A stretch of 64,000 nucleotides of DNA from Rossellomorea marisflavi (GCA_003667865.1 CP033051.1:3498501-3562500); one strand, 5' to 3'; positions 36,297-45,492 are shown, counted from the first letter of the stretch. The notes: generated from the sequence alone by a model not told the origin. A program made the numbers and translations.

Positions 36297-37521
36297 TTAA
36301 CTCCTCCTTTGAAACTCGATTCTTTGAAAGAATAGAAATAATAAATAGAACGATTAATAAGGAACTAGTTACGATAAAGGATGGTACGATCCCTAACACT
36401 GTTGCTAACCATCCCCCAGCCAACGGACCTAAAATTGTAGCAATTGTTGTAGTACTGTTAATGACTCCAAACACTCTACCTGTCATGTGAATAGGCGTTT
36501 TTTCTTGTGCCGCCGCTTGAAATGGAATAAATACTAGCCCTGCTGAAAGCCCAGCTAAGAATCCTAAGCTTGGAACCCAAATTGTCGAGAACAATAGATC
36601 ATAATAGGTTAGTACCGCCATACATCCAAATCCTAATCCAATACCTAATACCCCTATCGACATAAATACATATGCGTTATACTCTGTTCTTTTTGATAAA
36701 TAAATTCCGGTAACGAGCATTCCTAGCCCTGAACATGTAACCGTATAGCCGAAAAGATCAGGAGAAACATTCGTTAACTCTCTTAATAACACAATAATTT
36801 GTGAATCAGATAATTGTAAAATAAATAAGCTTACCCCTAATAAAAATAATCCATATATAAGGAATGAGCTACTTTTTATAAAATGAATTCCAACCTTTAG
36901 CTCTTCTATAAAAGAAATTACTTTATTTTCATTTGTCTTGTTATCTGGAGACTCTCTTACACCCTTAGGTAATAGTAATATTAGTAAAGCAGATAAGAAG
37001 AATGTTGCAGAATCAATATAAAAGACCGGATAGGTACCAAATGCAGAAACTAGAATTCCACTAACAAGCGGTCCTAGCACTTTTGTACTCGAATCTATCA
37101 TAGAAGTAATGGACATAGCTGATTTAATATTGTAACCGGCTATAAGTTCTTTTAGCTTTCCGTTCTTAGCTGGTATAAAGATTGACGAAAAAATCCCTAT
37201 TGTAAACAAACATACGTAAACAACCCATAATGTATCCGCTATCGTTAAAAGAAGAATTAACCCTCCTCTAATAATATCAGATAGGAACATTAATGATTTT
37301 CTCTCTAATTTATCCGCTACTGTCCCAGCTATAGGTCCAAAAAGAGCCATAGGCAATGCGAGACATAAAATGATGAAGGACATTTGCATTGGGGTTGCTT
37401 CCCATTTTAACCCAACTAACGTAATAATCGCTACAATACTTAACCAATCTCCTAGACCTGATATTGCTTGAGCTGTCATCAATGTAATAAAACCCTTATT
37501 TCTTCTTAATTGTGATTCCAT
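36250..37521 (-). CDS. MFS efflux transporter
   Basis: This is a 423-residue, 12-segment major facilitator of the MFS_3/macrolide-efflux-like group. The ATG at 37521 follows GGAGGAG; the frame is open to 37599 across the promoter but without RBS. Signatures include SGLGDWLSIVAII in TM1 and AGTVADKLERKSLMFLSD in the loop 2-3 motif A position. Cotranscribed with the TetR repressor, it is probably an inducible drug or metabolite exporter. Substrate unknown. Confidence 0.87.
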   Translation of the reverse strand: MESQLRRNKGFITLMTAQAISGLGDWLSIVAIITLVGLKWEATPMQMSFIILCLALPMALFGPIAGTVADKLERKSLMFLSDIIRGGLILLLTIADTLWVVYVCLFTIGIFSSIFIPAKNGKLKELIAGYNIKSAMSITSMIDSSTKVLGPLVSGILVSAFGTYPVFYIDSATFFLSALLILLLPKGVRESPDNKTNENKVISFIEELKVGIHFIKSSSFLIYGLFLLGVSLFILQLSDSQIIVLLRELTNVSPDLFGYTVTCSGLGMLVTGIYLSKRTEYNAYVFMSIGVLGIGLGFGCMAVLTYYDLLFSTIWVPSLGFLAGLSAGLVFIPFQAAAQEKTPIHMTGRVFGVINSTTTIATILGPLAGGWLATVLGIVPSFIVTSSLLIVLFIISILSKNRVSKEELNDTESKSRTQGAASS

Positions 37522-37542
37522 AAAATATCTCCTCCATAATAT

Positions 37543-37599
37543 CGACACTAACGTCGTTTTTATATAATTAATTATATCGACATAAGTGTCGTTTAACAA
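37543..37599 (-). promoter_or_regulatory. Promoter with two palindromic TetR-type operators
   Basis: On the minus strand the -35 TTGTTA (37599-37594) and -10 TATAAT (37576-37571) are 17 bases apart. Operator O2 CGACACTTATGTCG (37591-37578) fills the spacer; operator O1, CGACACTAACGTCG in plus-strand orientation (37543-37556), lies just downstream of the start point. Oriented this way the two differ at only two positions, with 35 bp between centres. Repressor on either site would block initiation. Confidence 0.8.
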
Positions 37600-37938
37600 C
37601 CATTAATTCAATATTTTTACAAAAAGGGCTTGTATAAAATGAATTCCATATAAAAAGTGGCTTACAGTACTAATACAAATAATGAATTATTTCCACTTAG
37701 TCATTCATTTTATCAATACTGAGTTTCTGGCATGGGAGCATAGACTAGAGCAATGAAGATATTCAAGATAAAGATTGGCTGCAATTACATTCTGGCTAAA
37801 ATAGAAAACTAATACCTAATTGTTTAATCTAAATTTTATTAGGGAAAAATAAACATTATATTTCCATGGAAAGCGCATGAAAAGATATGATGTACTACTT
37901 TTCCAGTTTTCTTGATATGACAAAAAGGAGTTGAAAAC
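37600..37938. other. Gene-free spacer
   Basis: AT-rich region between the divergent MFS promoter and the HAD phosphatase gene. I see no RNA element or ORF with an RBS. Confidence 0.4.
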
Positions 37939-38472
37939 ATGGAAAAAGCGATCTTTTTAGACCGCGATGGAGTTATTAATGAAGTCAAAACAAAACGAGT
38001 AAAATTCGTAAATCGTCCAGACCAAATGTATCTATTGGAAGGTGTCCCAGAAGCCATTAAAATATTTTCACAAAATAATTATAAAAATTTTGTTGTTACA
38101 AATCAGGGTGGAGTTGGATTAGGGTACTTATCAAAGGATGAACTAAATAATATTCATGATTATATGAAACGAAAGATTGAAGAAGCAGGAGGGAAAATTG
38201 AGGAAGTTTCTTCTTGTGTACATAAGCCACATGAAGGCTGCAAGTGTAGAAAACCAGAACCGGGAATGATACATACATTAGCTGAAAAACATAACATTGA
38301 CATTTCAAAATCTTATATGATAGGTGATCGTGATGTAGATATAGATGCTGGAAAGAAAGCTGGATGTAAAACTATACTGATCTCAAGTAAACGTAAAGTT
38401 GATTTTGAAGTAGACTACATCTTCCCTAGTCTTTATGAAGCAGCTAAATTCATACAAAATAATGAATTATAA
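37939..38472 (+). CDS. HAD-IIIA phosphatase, GmhB-like
   Basis: This 177-residue enzyme resembles D-glycero-D-manno-heptose 1,7-bisphosphate 7-phosphatase and histidinol phosphatase. The HAD motif FLDRDGVIN has Asp8 and Asp10, motif II is VVTNQGG, and motif IV MIGDRDVDIDAG. The zinc-binding CVHKPHEGCKCRKP element (CxH...CxC) is intact. AAAGGAG precedes the ATG. No heptose pathway genes are visible, so the true substrate is open. Confidence 0.85.
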   Translation: MEKAIFLDRDGVINEVKTKRVKFVNRPDQMYLLEGVPEAIKIFSQNNYKNFVVTNQGGVGLGYLSKDELNNIHDYMKRKIEEAGGKIEEVSSCVHKPHEGCKCRKPEPGMIHTLAEKHNIDISKSYMIGDRDVDIDAGKKAGCKTILISSKRKVDFEVDYIFPSLYEAAKFIQNNEL

Positions 38473-38485
38473 ACGTATTAGAGGA

Positions 38486-38520
38486 AAAGAAACTTTGTTA
38501 ATAAACTAAGTTTCTTTTTT
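38486..38520 (+). terminator. Terminator of the HAD phosphatase gene
   Basis: AAAGAAACTT and AAGTTTCTTT pair around a 12-base loop and run into TTTT. Confidence 0.85.
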
Positions 38521-38821
38521 ATCGTAAAAACATATAACTCTTTTACTTTACGTAAAAAGATACCTTAGCTTGTATTTATAGTATAGAGTCAATAAGAATA
38601 AATCGTCGTTTTGAACCTTCATTAGAGCATCATTACAAGCTAATTAATGTGAATTCTTGTAAACTTTTCAATAGATGTGGCTCACATCGCACCAAAAGTT
38701 GCGAATAGAATTCTAATTAGAACGTCATAAGTTCATTAGCATAAAGACTGAGTTTGTATCGAAGAATAACCGTTTTATCTATGATACACTTGTAATACAT
38801 ATATAAATAAGGAGGTCGAAT
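38521..38821. other. Leader region of the DUF294-exonuclease operon
   Basis: Gene-free and AT-rich. A TATGAT-like -10 may lie near 38779-38784, but no good -35 is in place; otherwise I see nothing. Confidence 0.35.
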
Positions 38822-40738
38822 ATGAATTCACAAGAGCTATTTCAAATGTTAAAAAATTATCATCCTTTTGATGTTCTTCAAGATGATGAGCTTCGTAAAA
38901 TTATTGCGACCTCAAAGTATAATACATTTAACAAAAATGAATTCATCTTTCATGAGGAACAGACGATTGATGACCTGGAAATCTTCTTTCTTGTATCTGG
39001 TGTAGCCAAGAACGTCCTTCACCGTTCAAATGGAAAGCAATTTTCATTACGGTTTTATTATCCGGGTGACTTGATTGGATTAATGATTCTGATGACTAGC
39101 GGTCAAATGACCTTTTCAGTACAAGCGATAGAAGAATGTAATGTGTTTCGAATGAATAAAGTGAACTTTTTCAAAGTTATGGGCGAAAATGCTGAGTTTT
39201 CTAGAATCATATTTGATTCAATTGGTGATCGAATGAAAACGTTGTATGATGAGATTAAAGCAAAACCCTCTTCTCAAGACTCCGAGGAGAACATATCTCT
39301 GTTCCGTACGAAAGTACAGTCATTAATGGATACCCCCGTTACAATTACAGAACACTCTTCCATGCTAGATGCAGCATCGCTTATGGATAGGAAAAATAAA
39401 TATGGACTTGTCGTTACAAATGATCAAGACTCAATGTCTGGTATCCTTACTCAAAATGAAATTGTGCAGTATGTTCTTAATCCTATTTCAAAGAAACAAG
39501 TGAAAGATTGGATGCAGCCTAAACCCCAATGGGTACGAGATGAAGCATTTGCATATGAAGCATTGTCCTTTTTTAAACATGAGGATGCTTCCTTTGTACC
39601 CGTTCTTCGAAATCAAACTGTTGTTGGTACCTTAACTACGAGCTCTTTTCTTAATATTCAAGACTCTGATTATCTTGATCTCTCATACAAGATTCAGAAG
39701 GTTGCCTATACAGAGGACCTAATAAATCTAGCAGCTATAAAAAATAATACATTTCATCGTTTTATTGAAGAACTGCTAGATCAAGATAGCTTCGCTTACG
39801 ATGTTTGTGAAGTGTTATCGAATTATAATGATCGTCTCCATAGGAAAGTCATTCAATTAACAGAAAAAGAGATGATTGAACAAGGCTATGGTCCCCCTCC
39901 TATCAATTATTGTTTTATTGTAATGGGGAGTCAGGGAAGGTCTGAACAAGGCTTCTTTACTGATCAGGATAATGGCATCATCTTAGATGACTATCACCAC
40001 CTTTCTAGAAAAGAAATGGTAGATAAGTATTTTGAGATTTTCACTGAGAAGCTAAATGAAAAGTTGGTATTGTGTGGTTTCCCTCTTTGTACAGGAGGTA
40101 TTATGGCAAAAGAGACAAAATGGAAGCGTACCACCTCTGACTGGAAAAAAGCTATTCAAGATTGGTTATTTGAAATTGATGCAGAAGAAGTTCAAAATTT
40201 CACGATGTTTTTTGACTTTCGACCAGTGTATGGAGATTATTCCCTAGCTGATGAAATACGTAATGAGGTTCGTACTAGATCACAAAAGTCCTTAAGTATG
40301 CAACAGTTACTGCGTAAGGATGCACTTCGCTTCCGTCTTCCAGTAGGGCCACTAGGAAGAGTGAACTTCAAAGTCAAAGGCAATCAATTCGATTTGAAGA
40401 AGTCTGGGCTCATGCAACTCGTTAATATGATTCGTATCCATGCAGTGAAATATGGTGTAAAAGAAGTAAATACAGTAAAACGCCTACATGCATTAAAGAA
40501 CCTAGAAGCTTTTCATCCTAGAGATGTAAAAAATGCGATGACTGCACTACATTATTTCTTAAGTTTTAGAACAAGACAAAATCTTCAACAGCTAAAAGAA
40601 AACAAACCATTAACGAACACAATTGATATTACTTCCCTATCTAAAGAGGATAAACGTAAGCTCAAAGAATCCATACAAATTGCGCATCGTATGCAACAAG
40701 TTATGGAAATTAGCTTCAATAGGAATCGGGTGGTTTAG
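38822..40738 (+). CDS. cNMP-binding/CBS/DUF294 nucleotidyltransferase-like protein
   Basis: This is a 638-residue signalling-type protein. A cyclic-nucleotide-binding (Crp-like) domain occupies ~1-125, a CBS pair ~150-275, a nucleotidyltransferase-fold DUF294 domain ~300-440 with MGSQGRSEQGFFTDQDNGII holding the GS and DxD-like metal motif, and the DUF294_C helical domain ~490-630. Relatives resemble GlnD-type nucleotidyltransferases, but the modified target is unknown. AAGGAGG precedes the ATG. Its stop overlaps the next gene's start by one base, a tight pairing. Confidence 0.87.
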   Translation: MNSQELFQMLKNYHPFDVLQDDELRKIIATSKYNTFNKNEFIFHEEQTIDDLEIFFLVSGVAKNVLHRSNGKQFSLRFYYPGDLIGLMILMTSGQMTFSVQAIEECNVFRMNKVNFFKVMGENAEFSRIIFDSIGDRMKTLYDEIKAKPSSQDSEENISLFRTKVQSLMDTPVTITEHSSMLDAASLMDRKNKYGLVVTNDQDSMSGILTQNEIVQYVLNPISKKQVKDWMQPKPQWVRDEAFAYEALSFFKHEDASFVPVLRNQTVVGTLTTSSFLNIQDSDYLDLSYKIQKVAYTEDLINLAAIKNNTFHRFIEELLDQDSFAYDVCEVLSNYNDRLHRKVIQLTEKEMIEQGYGPPPINYCFIVMGSQGRSEQGFFTDQDNGIILDDYHHLSRKEMVDKYFEIFTEKLNEKLVLCGFPLCTGGIMAKETKWKRTTSDWKKAIQDWLFEIDAEEVQNFTMFFDFRPVYGDYSLADEIRNEVRTRSQKSLSMQQLLRKDALRFRLPVGPLGRVNFKVKGNQFDLKKSGLMQLVNMIRIHAVKYGVKEVNTVKRLHALKNLEAFHPRDVKNAMTALHYFLSFRTRQNLQQLKENKPLTNTIDITSLSKEDKRKLKESIQIAHRMQQVMEISFNRNRVV

Positions 40739-41496
40739 TGAGTCAGAGTCATTTAGATATAAAAGTCGGCTTCAAGCTTTTCAAGTATTTGTTATGGCAT
40801 CGATGTAACTTTAAGAACCAAGTAAAAAAAGCGAAACAGCACCCAAATTATATAAAACTTGCAGAAACACTTAAAGAATTTGAACTAGAAAAACCAATCC
40901 TTAAAAAGCAAAGTCTTTCTTCTTGTACATTCACTGTATTTGATTTAGAAACAACAGGTTTTTTTCCGGAAATTGGAGATGAAATCATTTCAATAGGAGC
41001 AATAAAAATTCATAATCAACAAGTGTTAGAAAAAGAAACATTTTATCAGGTAATTAACCCTTTACAAAATGTTTCTAAAGAAACAGAGATATTCACCGGG
41101 CTAAATAAAAAGGACTTTCAACATGCTGTTACACTCCCCGTTGGACTAGAGGGCTTTCTTGAGTTTAGTAAAGGAACAATCTTAGTAGCACATCCGGCTA
41201 CTTTCGATATTAACTTCTTACAGAAACGAATAAAAAAATGGGATCTCCCCTCCTTTAATCCTGTATATATTGATTCATTTGCACTTTCAAATTTCTTATT
41301 AGATACTCAGGATAGTTATTTAGACAAAATGGTTGAAACCTACAATATCGTCATGAGAGAGCGTCACCATGCTCTTAATGATGCCATCATGACAGCTGAG
41401 GTTTTTGTGAGATTATTAGAGGAATGTATGCATCAACAGCTTTTCACGGTTGAGATGATTGATGGGATTATGGAAGAAAAAGTGATTAGTGCATAA
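40738..41496 (+). CDS. DnaQ/PolC-type DEDDh 3'-5' exonuclease
   Basis: This 252-residue exonuclease begins at GTG 40738, overlapping the DUF294 stop (TAGTG). After ~60 basic residues, ExoI is VFDLETTG, ExoII is LVAHPATFDINFL and ExoIII is HHALNDAIMTAE. It is not part of a polymerase. DUF294 proteins and such exonucleases are recurrent neighbours, including in acetate/DUF485 settings, and the overlap implies joint function. Nucleic-acid substrate unknown. Confidence 0.87.
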   Translation: MSQSHLDIKVGFKLFKYLLWHRCNFKNQVKKAKQHPNYIKLAETLKEFELEKPILKKQSLSSCTFTVFDLETTGFFPEIGDEIISIGAIKIHNQQVLEKETFYQVINPLQNVSKETEIFTGLNKKDFQHAVTLPVGLEGFLEFSKGTILVAHPATFDINFLQKRIKKWDLPSFNPVYIDSFALSNFLLDTQDSYLDKMVETYNIVMRERHHALNDAIMTAEVFVRLLEECMHQQLFTVEMIDGIMEEKVISA

Positions 41497-41688
41497 AATT
41501 TGTCCTTGAATAAGCTATCAGTGCTTGTTTAAGGGCTTATTTACATTAATTGTATTTAAATCCGTGTATGTCTACTTAGAATAAGTAAAATAAAGCAATC
41601 AGCTAAACCACAAGCATCAGGGTACCCGTGCAATCCATAATTTTATAATGAAACAAATTAGTAATACTTCTTAACGATTCTGCTTACC

Positions 41689-41732
41689 AAAAAAGACTCA
41701 TTAGAAGAAGATTCCCCTTCAAATGAGTCTTA
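41689..41732 (-). terminator. Terminator of the proline operon
   Basis: AAGACTCATT pairs with AATGAGTCTT around an inner GAAG/CTTC stem, followed by TTTT on the minus strand. Confidence 0.85.
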
Positions 41733-41746
41733 TTTATATCATATAA

Positions 41747-43009
41747 TTATCGCACTTGCCCAGTTCCATGCATTAGATATTTCACAGTTGTTAATGCAGG
41801 TAATCCCATAGGTCCTCTCGCATGTAGCTTTTGAGTTGAAATTCCAATTTCAGCTCCAAAGCCTAATGCTCCACCATCTGTAAAACGTGTAGAAGCATTG
41901 TGATAAAGTGCAGCTGCATCCACTAAAAGCATAAACATTCTTGCAGTTTCAGCATTTTCCGTAATAATGGCTTCAGAATGCTTTGTACCATATTGATCAA
42001 TATGATCTGCAGCTTCTTCTAATGAACCTACAACTCTTACAGCAAGGTCTAAACTTAAATATTCATTTGCCCAGTCTTCTTCTTCTGCTTTCTTTGCACT
42101 TGGTACAGCTTTTACTAGCGTATCGTCTCCATGAAGTGTGATGTTGAACTCTTCCATTTTCGTTAAGAATGTATCCTTATGCTTGTTAAACCAATCCTCG
42201 TGAATAATGACAGTTTCTGCTGCATTACATACTGCAGGACGATCTGTTTTGGCATTAATCAAGATATTTAATGCCTTTTCAATATCAGCTTCTTTATCAA
42301 TGTATATGTGGCAGTTTCCTACACCTGTTTCAAGTACAGGTACTGTTGCGTTATTCACTACAGCATTGATTAAAGCTCCTCCACCACGTGGAATTAGAAC
42401 ATCTATGTGCTCTTTCATTGTAAATAATTCTTGTGTAGCTTCCCTAGCTGTAGTGTTTATAAACTGAACTGCATCTTTAGGGATGTCCGTTTTTTCAAGT
42501 GCACTATGCATAACATCAACAATTGCTTTGTTAGAAGTGATTGCATTTGAACCACCTTTTAATACAATAGCATTTCCGGATTTAAGTGCTAGTCCTGTTG
42601 CATCAACTGTTACATTAGGGCGCGCCTCATAAATCATTCCAATCACACCAAGTGGAACCGTAACTTTCTGTACTTGAAGACCATTTTCAAGTGTCCAGTC
42701 AGAGACAATGTTTTTGGTAGGGTCTTCTAAGTCTGATACGTCACGTAAGCCATTAGCAAAGTCTTTGATACGATCTTCAGTTAGTGCTAATCTGTCCATA
42801 AATGCAGCATCGAAACCTTTCTCTTTTCCTCGCTCAAGGTCTTTAGCATTTGCATCTAAGATATATTGTGAGTTCTCAATTAACGTGTCAGCAATTATAT
42901 GAAGTGCCTCATTCTTTTGCTCGGTTGAAAGTAATGTCAGTGTTTTTGCTGCCTTTTGTGCTGCCATCGCTTGTTTTTTTACATTTGTCGTTTCTGTTAT
43001 AATAGTCAT
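41747..43009 (-). CDS. proA: Gamma-glutamyl phosphate reductase
   Basis: This enzyme catalyses the second step of proline synthesis, reducing glutamyl-5-phosphate to the semialdehyde with NADPH. The ATG at 43009 has GGAGG before it; 420 residues. The aldehyde-dehydrogenase-like fold shows VPLGVIGMIYEARPNV, SGNAIVLKGGSNA, the catalytic cysteine in TDRPAVCNAAETV and the C-terminal TTVKYLMHGTGQV. It lies 223 bases downstream of proB with a long palindrome between them. Confidence 0.95.
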   Translation of the reverse strand: MTIITETTNVKKQAMAAQKAAKTLTLLSTEQKNEALHIIADTLIENSQYILDANAKDLERGKEKGFDAAFMDRLALTEDRIKDFANGLRDVSDLEDPTKNIVSDWTLENGLQVQKVTVPLGVIGMIYEARPNVTVDATGLALKSGNAIVLKGGSNAITSNKAIVDVMHSALEKTDIPKDAVQFINTTAREATQELFTMKEHIDVLIPRGGGALINAVVNNATVPVLETGVGNCHIYIDKEADIEKALNILINAKTDRPAVCNAAETVIIHEDWFNKHKDTFLTKMEEFNITLHGDDTLVKAVPSAKKAEEEDWANEYLSLDLAVRVVGSLEEAADHIDQYGTKHSEAIITENAETARMFMLLVDAAALYHNASTRFTDGGALGFGAEIGISTQKLHARGPMGLPALTTVKYLMHGTGQVR

Positions 43010-43034
43010 CAAATTCCTCCAATATTTATTTTTT

Positions 43035-43051
43035 GAGACATAACGTGTCTC
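43035..43051. other. Small hairpin in the proA leader
   Basis: GAGACA-TAACG-TGTCTC forms a six-pair stem ending 26 bases before the proA start. On the proA sense strand it is followed by an A-run, so it is not a terminator. Confidence 0.5.
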
Positions 43052-43190
43052 TTTAGTAACAAAGTAATGATCGTATTTCAATATAGAATATAATATATAT
43101 TCATCTAAACTATTTTCTAATCATATAAATGTTTGAATTCAATACATGTGAGGAACATGTAGGGTATAAAACTTTCGCGGTTAATTGGGG

Positions 43191-43218
43191 ATGAGTTCTG
43201 ACAATTGTCAGAACTCAT
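43191..43218. promoter_or_regulatory. 28-bp perfect palindrome between proB and proA
   Basis: ATGAGTTCTGACAA followed by its exact reverse complement, starting 15 bases past the proB stop. The RNA would form a 12-14-pair hairpin, but no T-run follows on the operon strand. It could be a protein-binding site or an mRNA-end stabiliser. Confidence 0.75.
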
Positions 43219-43232
43219 TACCATCATTCTAT

Positions 43233-44351
43233 TTATAGTCCTACAGGTAAGGACACTTCAACATGACACACAAGGTGATCAATAGAAACGGCTTCATCAT
43301 TTGCATCAAAATCTTCATTTTCATTAAGCAAATCTTCTGCTGTATAATTTACTATTCCTAAAGCAATTTCTTCTTGGTTAGAATCTAATATTCTAACAAC
43401 TGCTCCCTTTTTGAATTGTCCTGACACATCCTCTATATCATACAAGTTAAGACCACCTGTTTGGTTCAGGATACGCTGTTTTGCGTTATCTTTAATAATG
43501 ATCTGACCTTCTGGACCAGAATTAAAAGCAATCCACTGCTGCCTTGAATCTAGGTTTGCAGTTTCATCCTTGGATTCAAAATACGTTCCCTTAGCTGTTC
43601 TTTGGACAGCATCATAGATGATATTCGGAATTCCAGATTTCCCAAGGAACGCCGGTATTCCTGCTGCCATTGTAATCTTAAAGGCATCAATCTTTGAGCG
43701 CATTCCACCTGTACCGACAGAACTACCAGGTTCACCAGCCATATCTTCAATATTTTTTGTAATTTCTTCAACTTGGTCAAGGAGTGAAGCATTAGGGTTT
43801 TTTCTTGGATCTGAATCGTATAGTCCATCAATGTCTGAAAGAATAACCAGCTGATCAGCATCAACTAATGCAGCAACCTTTGCGGATAGCGTGTCATTGT
43901 CTCCAAATTTCAGTCGATCAATGGTAACCGTATCGTTCTCATTAACAATAGGAATAATTCCTCTTTCTAGCAGAACGTTTATTGTATTACGTGCATTATT
44001 GTAACGATTTTCGTCTGAAAAATCGCTTCTTGTTATAAGAATTTGAGAAGCAACGTAGCCATGTGATAAAAATAGGTCAGAATAAGCTTCAATTAATAAG
44101 CCTTGACCAATTGCTGCTGCTGCTTGTTTCTCTGGTAATGAGCTAGGTCTTTCCAAGCAACCTAATTTTCTATATCCAGCAGCAACGGCTCCTGAGGATA
44201 CTAGTAGTACTTCATGACCGTCATCCTTTAAGCGAACAACCTCATCTACTAATCTCTCAAGCTTTCGACGGCTTATTTCACCGTGCATACTTGTTAAGGA
44301 ACTGCTTCCTATTTTGATTACGACACGCTTCTTCTTGTTGTCAGGGGACAT
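43233..44351 (-). CDS. proB: Glutamate 5-kinase
   Basis: This 372-residue kinase makes glutamyl-5-phosphate, the first step of proline synthesis. The amino-acid kinase domain (~8-260) has VVIKIGSSSLT, VSSGAVAAGYRKLG, NENDTVT and FGDNDTLSA; the C-terminal PUA domain (~275-365) includes GLNLYDIEDVSGQF. RBS TAGGAG. Full-length ProB with PUA usually is the anabolic, feedback-inhibited type. Confidence 0.95.
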   Translation of the reverse strand: MSPDNKKKRVVIKIGSSSLTSMHGEISRRKLERLVDEVVRLKDDGHEVLLVSSGAVAAGYRKLGCLERPSSLPEKQAAAAIGQGLLIEAYSDLFLSHGYVASQILITRSDFSDENRYNNARNTINVLLERGIIPIVNENDTVTIDRLKFGDNDTLSAKVAALVDADQLVILSDIDGLYDSDPRKNPNASLLDQVEEITKNIEDMAGEPGSSVGTGGMRSKIDAFKITMAAGIPAFLGKSGIPNIIYDAVQRTAKGTYFESKDETANLDSRQQWIAFNSGPEGQIIIKDNAKQRILNQTGGLNLYDIEDVSGQFKKGAVVRILDSNQEEIALGIVNYTAEDLLNENEDFDANDEAVSIDHLVCHVEVSLPVGL

Positions 44352-44373
44352 TCTATCACTCCTATTACGTAAA

Positions 44374-44418
44374 GGTGTGCCTCATAACCCCTATAAATAT
44401 TAAAATATAAGACACACC
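44374..44418. promoter_or_regulatory. 13-bp stem-loop between proC and proB
   Basis: On the operon strand GGTGTGTCTTATA (44418-44406) pairs with TATGAGGCACACC (44386-44374) including two G-T pairs, around a 19-base loop. It ends 22 bases before the proB start and lacks a T-run, so it is more like a leader or processing hairpin than a terminator. Confidence 0.7.
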
Positions 44419-44480
44419 CTATAATTAATCTACTTTTTTGGATTATTTTTTTGCTATAACAGCTTAGAGGAAAAAAACTA

Positions 44481-45323
44481 TTATTGTGCTACGAGGTTAG
44501 ATTTTAGATTTGAACTAATTTCTTTTGATTTTGTTTCTGCTCCCTTAATTGCTTGCTTAATGGCATTTCCTCCACCACTTTCAGCTAGCGCTTCAAGACC
44601 TGCAGCAGTAGTACCATTTGGGGATGTTACATTTTCACGTAACTCAGTCGGAGTTTCGCTACGTTCAAGCATCATTTTTGCAGCTCCTAAAATAGTCTGT
44701 GCTCCAATTTCACGTGCTTGTTCTGGTTCTAAGCCACTATCAACTCCTGCTTTTTCCATGTGTTCCATTAAGTAATAGAAATAGGCAGGACCACTACCAG
44801 CAATACCAGTAAAGATATCCATTTGCTTTTCCTTAATAACAAATACTTTACCAATACTACGTAATAATTCTTCAGCGATTTCTAAGTGCTCAACTGTTGT
44901 GTTTTTTCCAGCAGAAATTGCAGTAGCAGACTCTTGCAACATACTAGATGTGTTTGGCATAACCCTAATTACTGATTGACCTTCATTAAGTCCTAGCTCC
45001 ATATGCTCCGTTGTAATACCTGCGAGTACTGACATGACAATTGTTTTTGGATGAAGCGAATCTTTTAATGATTCTAATACAGCATCAATATCTTTCGGTT
45101 TCATTGCTAAGATTAGAATATCTATTTCATTGAACGGTAGATCGGCTTTTGGCATAACCGTTACATTATATTTTGCATTCACCTCTTGTAACCTACCCAT
45201 GTCACTTCTATTTGAAACAATAATTTTATCATTTGGAATCATTTTCGTATTGACCATTCCAGAGATCATTGCTTCTGCCATATTTCCTGCGCCTAAAAAG
45301 GCTACCGTTTTATTTTTCAACAA
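44481..45323 (-). CDS. proC: Pyrroline-5-carboxylate reductase
   Basis: This 280-residue NAD(P)H enzyme catalyses the last step of proline synthesis. The TTG at 45323 is the likely start, 12 bases past AGGAG; an out-of-frame ATG just upstream stops quickly. Rossmann motif FLGAGNMAEAMI is at 9-20, and the C-terminal dimer domain has GSGPAYFYYLMEHME and NVTSPNGTTAAGLEAL. It is the first gene of the proC-proB-proA cluster. Confidence 0.94.
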   Translation of the reverse strand: MLKNKTVAFLGAGNMAEAMISGMVNTKMIPNDKIIVSNRSDMGRLQEVNAKYNVTVMPKADLPFNEIDILILAMKPKDIDAVLESLKDSLHPKTIVMSVLAGITTEHMELGLNEGQSVIRVMPNTSSMLQESATAISAGKNTTVEHLEIAEELLRSIGKVFVIKEKQMDIFTGIAGSGPAYFYYLMEHMEKAGVDSGLEPEQAREIGAQTILGAAKMMLERSETPTELRENVTSPNGTTAAGLEALAESGGGNAIKQAIKGAETKSKEISSNLKSNLVAQ

Positions 45324-45408
45324 TCATATCCACTCCTAATTGTTTAATAAATGCCTATACAGAGGCTTTTTTAATGTTTTTTCCGAACTCATTTATTGAA
45401 CGTTATTA

Positions 45409-45436
45409 ATCGTAACATGTTTCAAAATGGTTTCAA
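45409..45436 (-). promoter_or_regulatory. Possible promoter of the proline operon
   Basis: TTGAAA and TACGAT are 16 bases apart on the minus strand, about 85 bases upstream of proC. Both hexamers are imperfect. Confidence 0.4.
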
Positions 45437-45478
45437 GGATTTTCAGGGAAGTCATATGGAAAAGGCCAAATTAGTGAG

Positions 45479-45492
45479 TGGAAACGTTTACA
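45479..45492. promoter_or_regulatory. cre-like site (CcpA operator)
   Basis: TGGAAACGTTTACA matches the catabolite-responsive pattern TGWNANCGNTNWCA except for G at the third position. It is a near-perfect palindrome located about 45 bases upstream of the possible proC -35. Confidence 0.5.

Noticed and set aside
44374-44418. Terminator between proC and proB
   Set aside because: The stem is strong, but the operon strand lacks a downstream T-run and the genes are on the same strand in one pathway.
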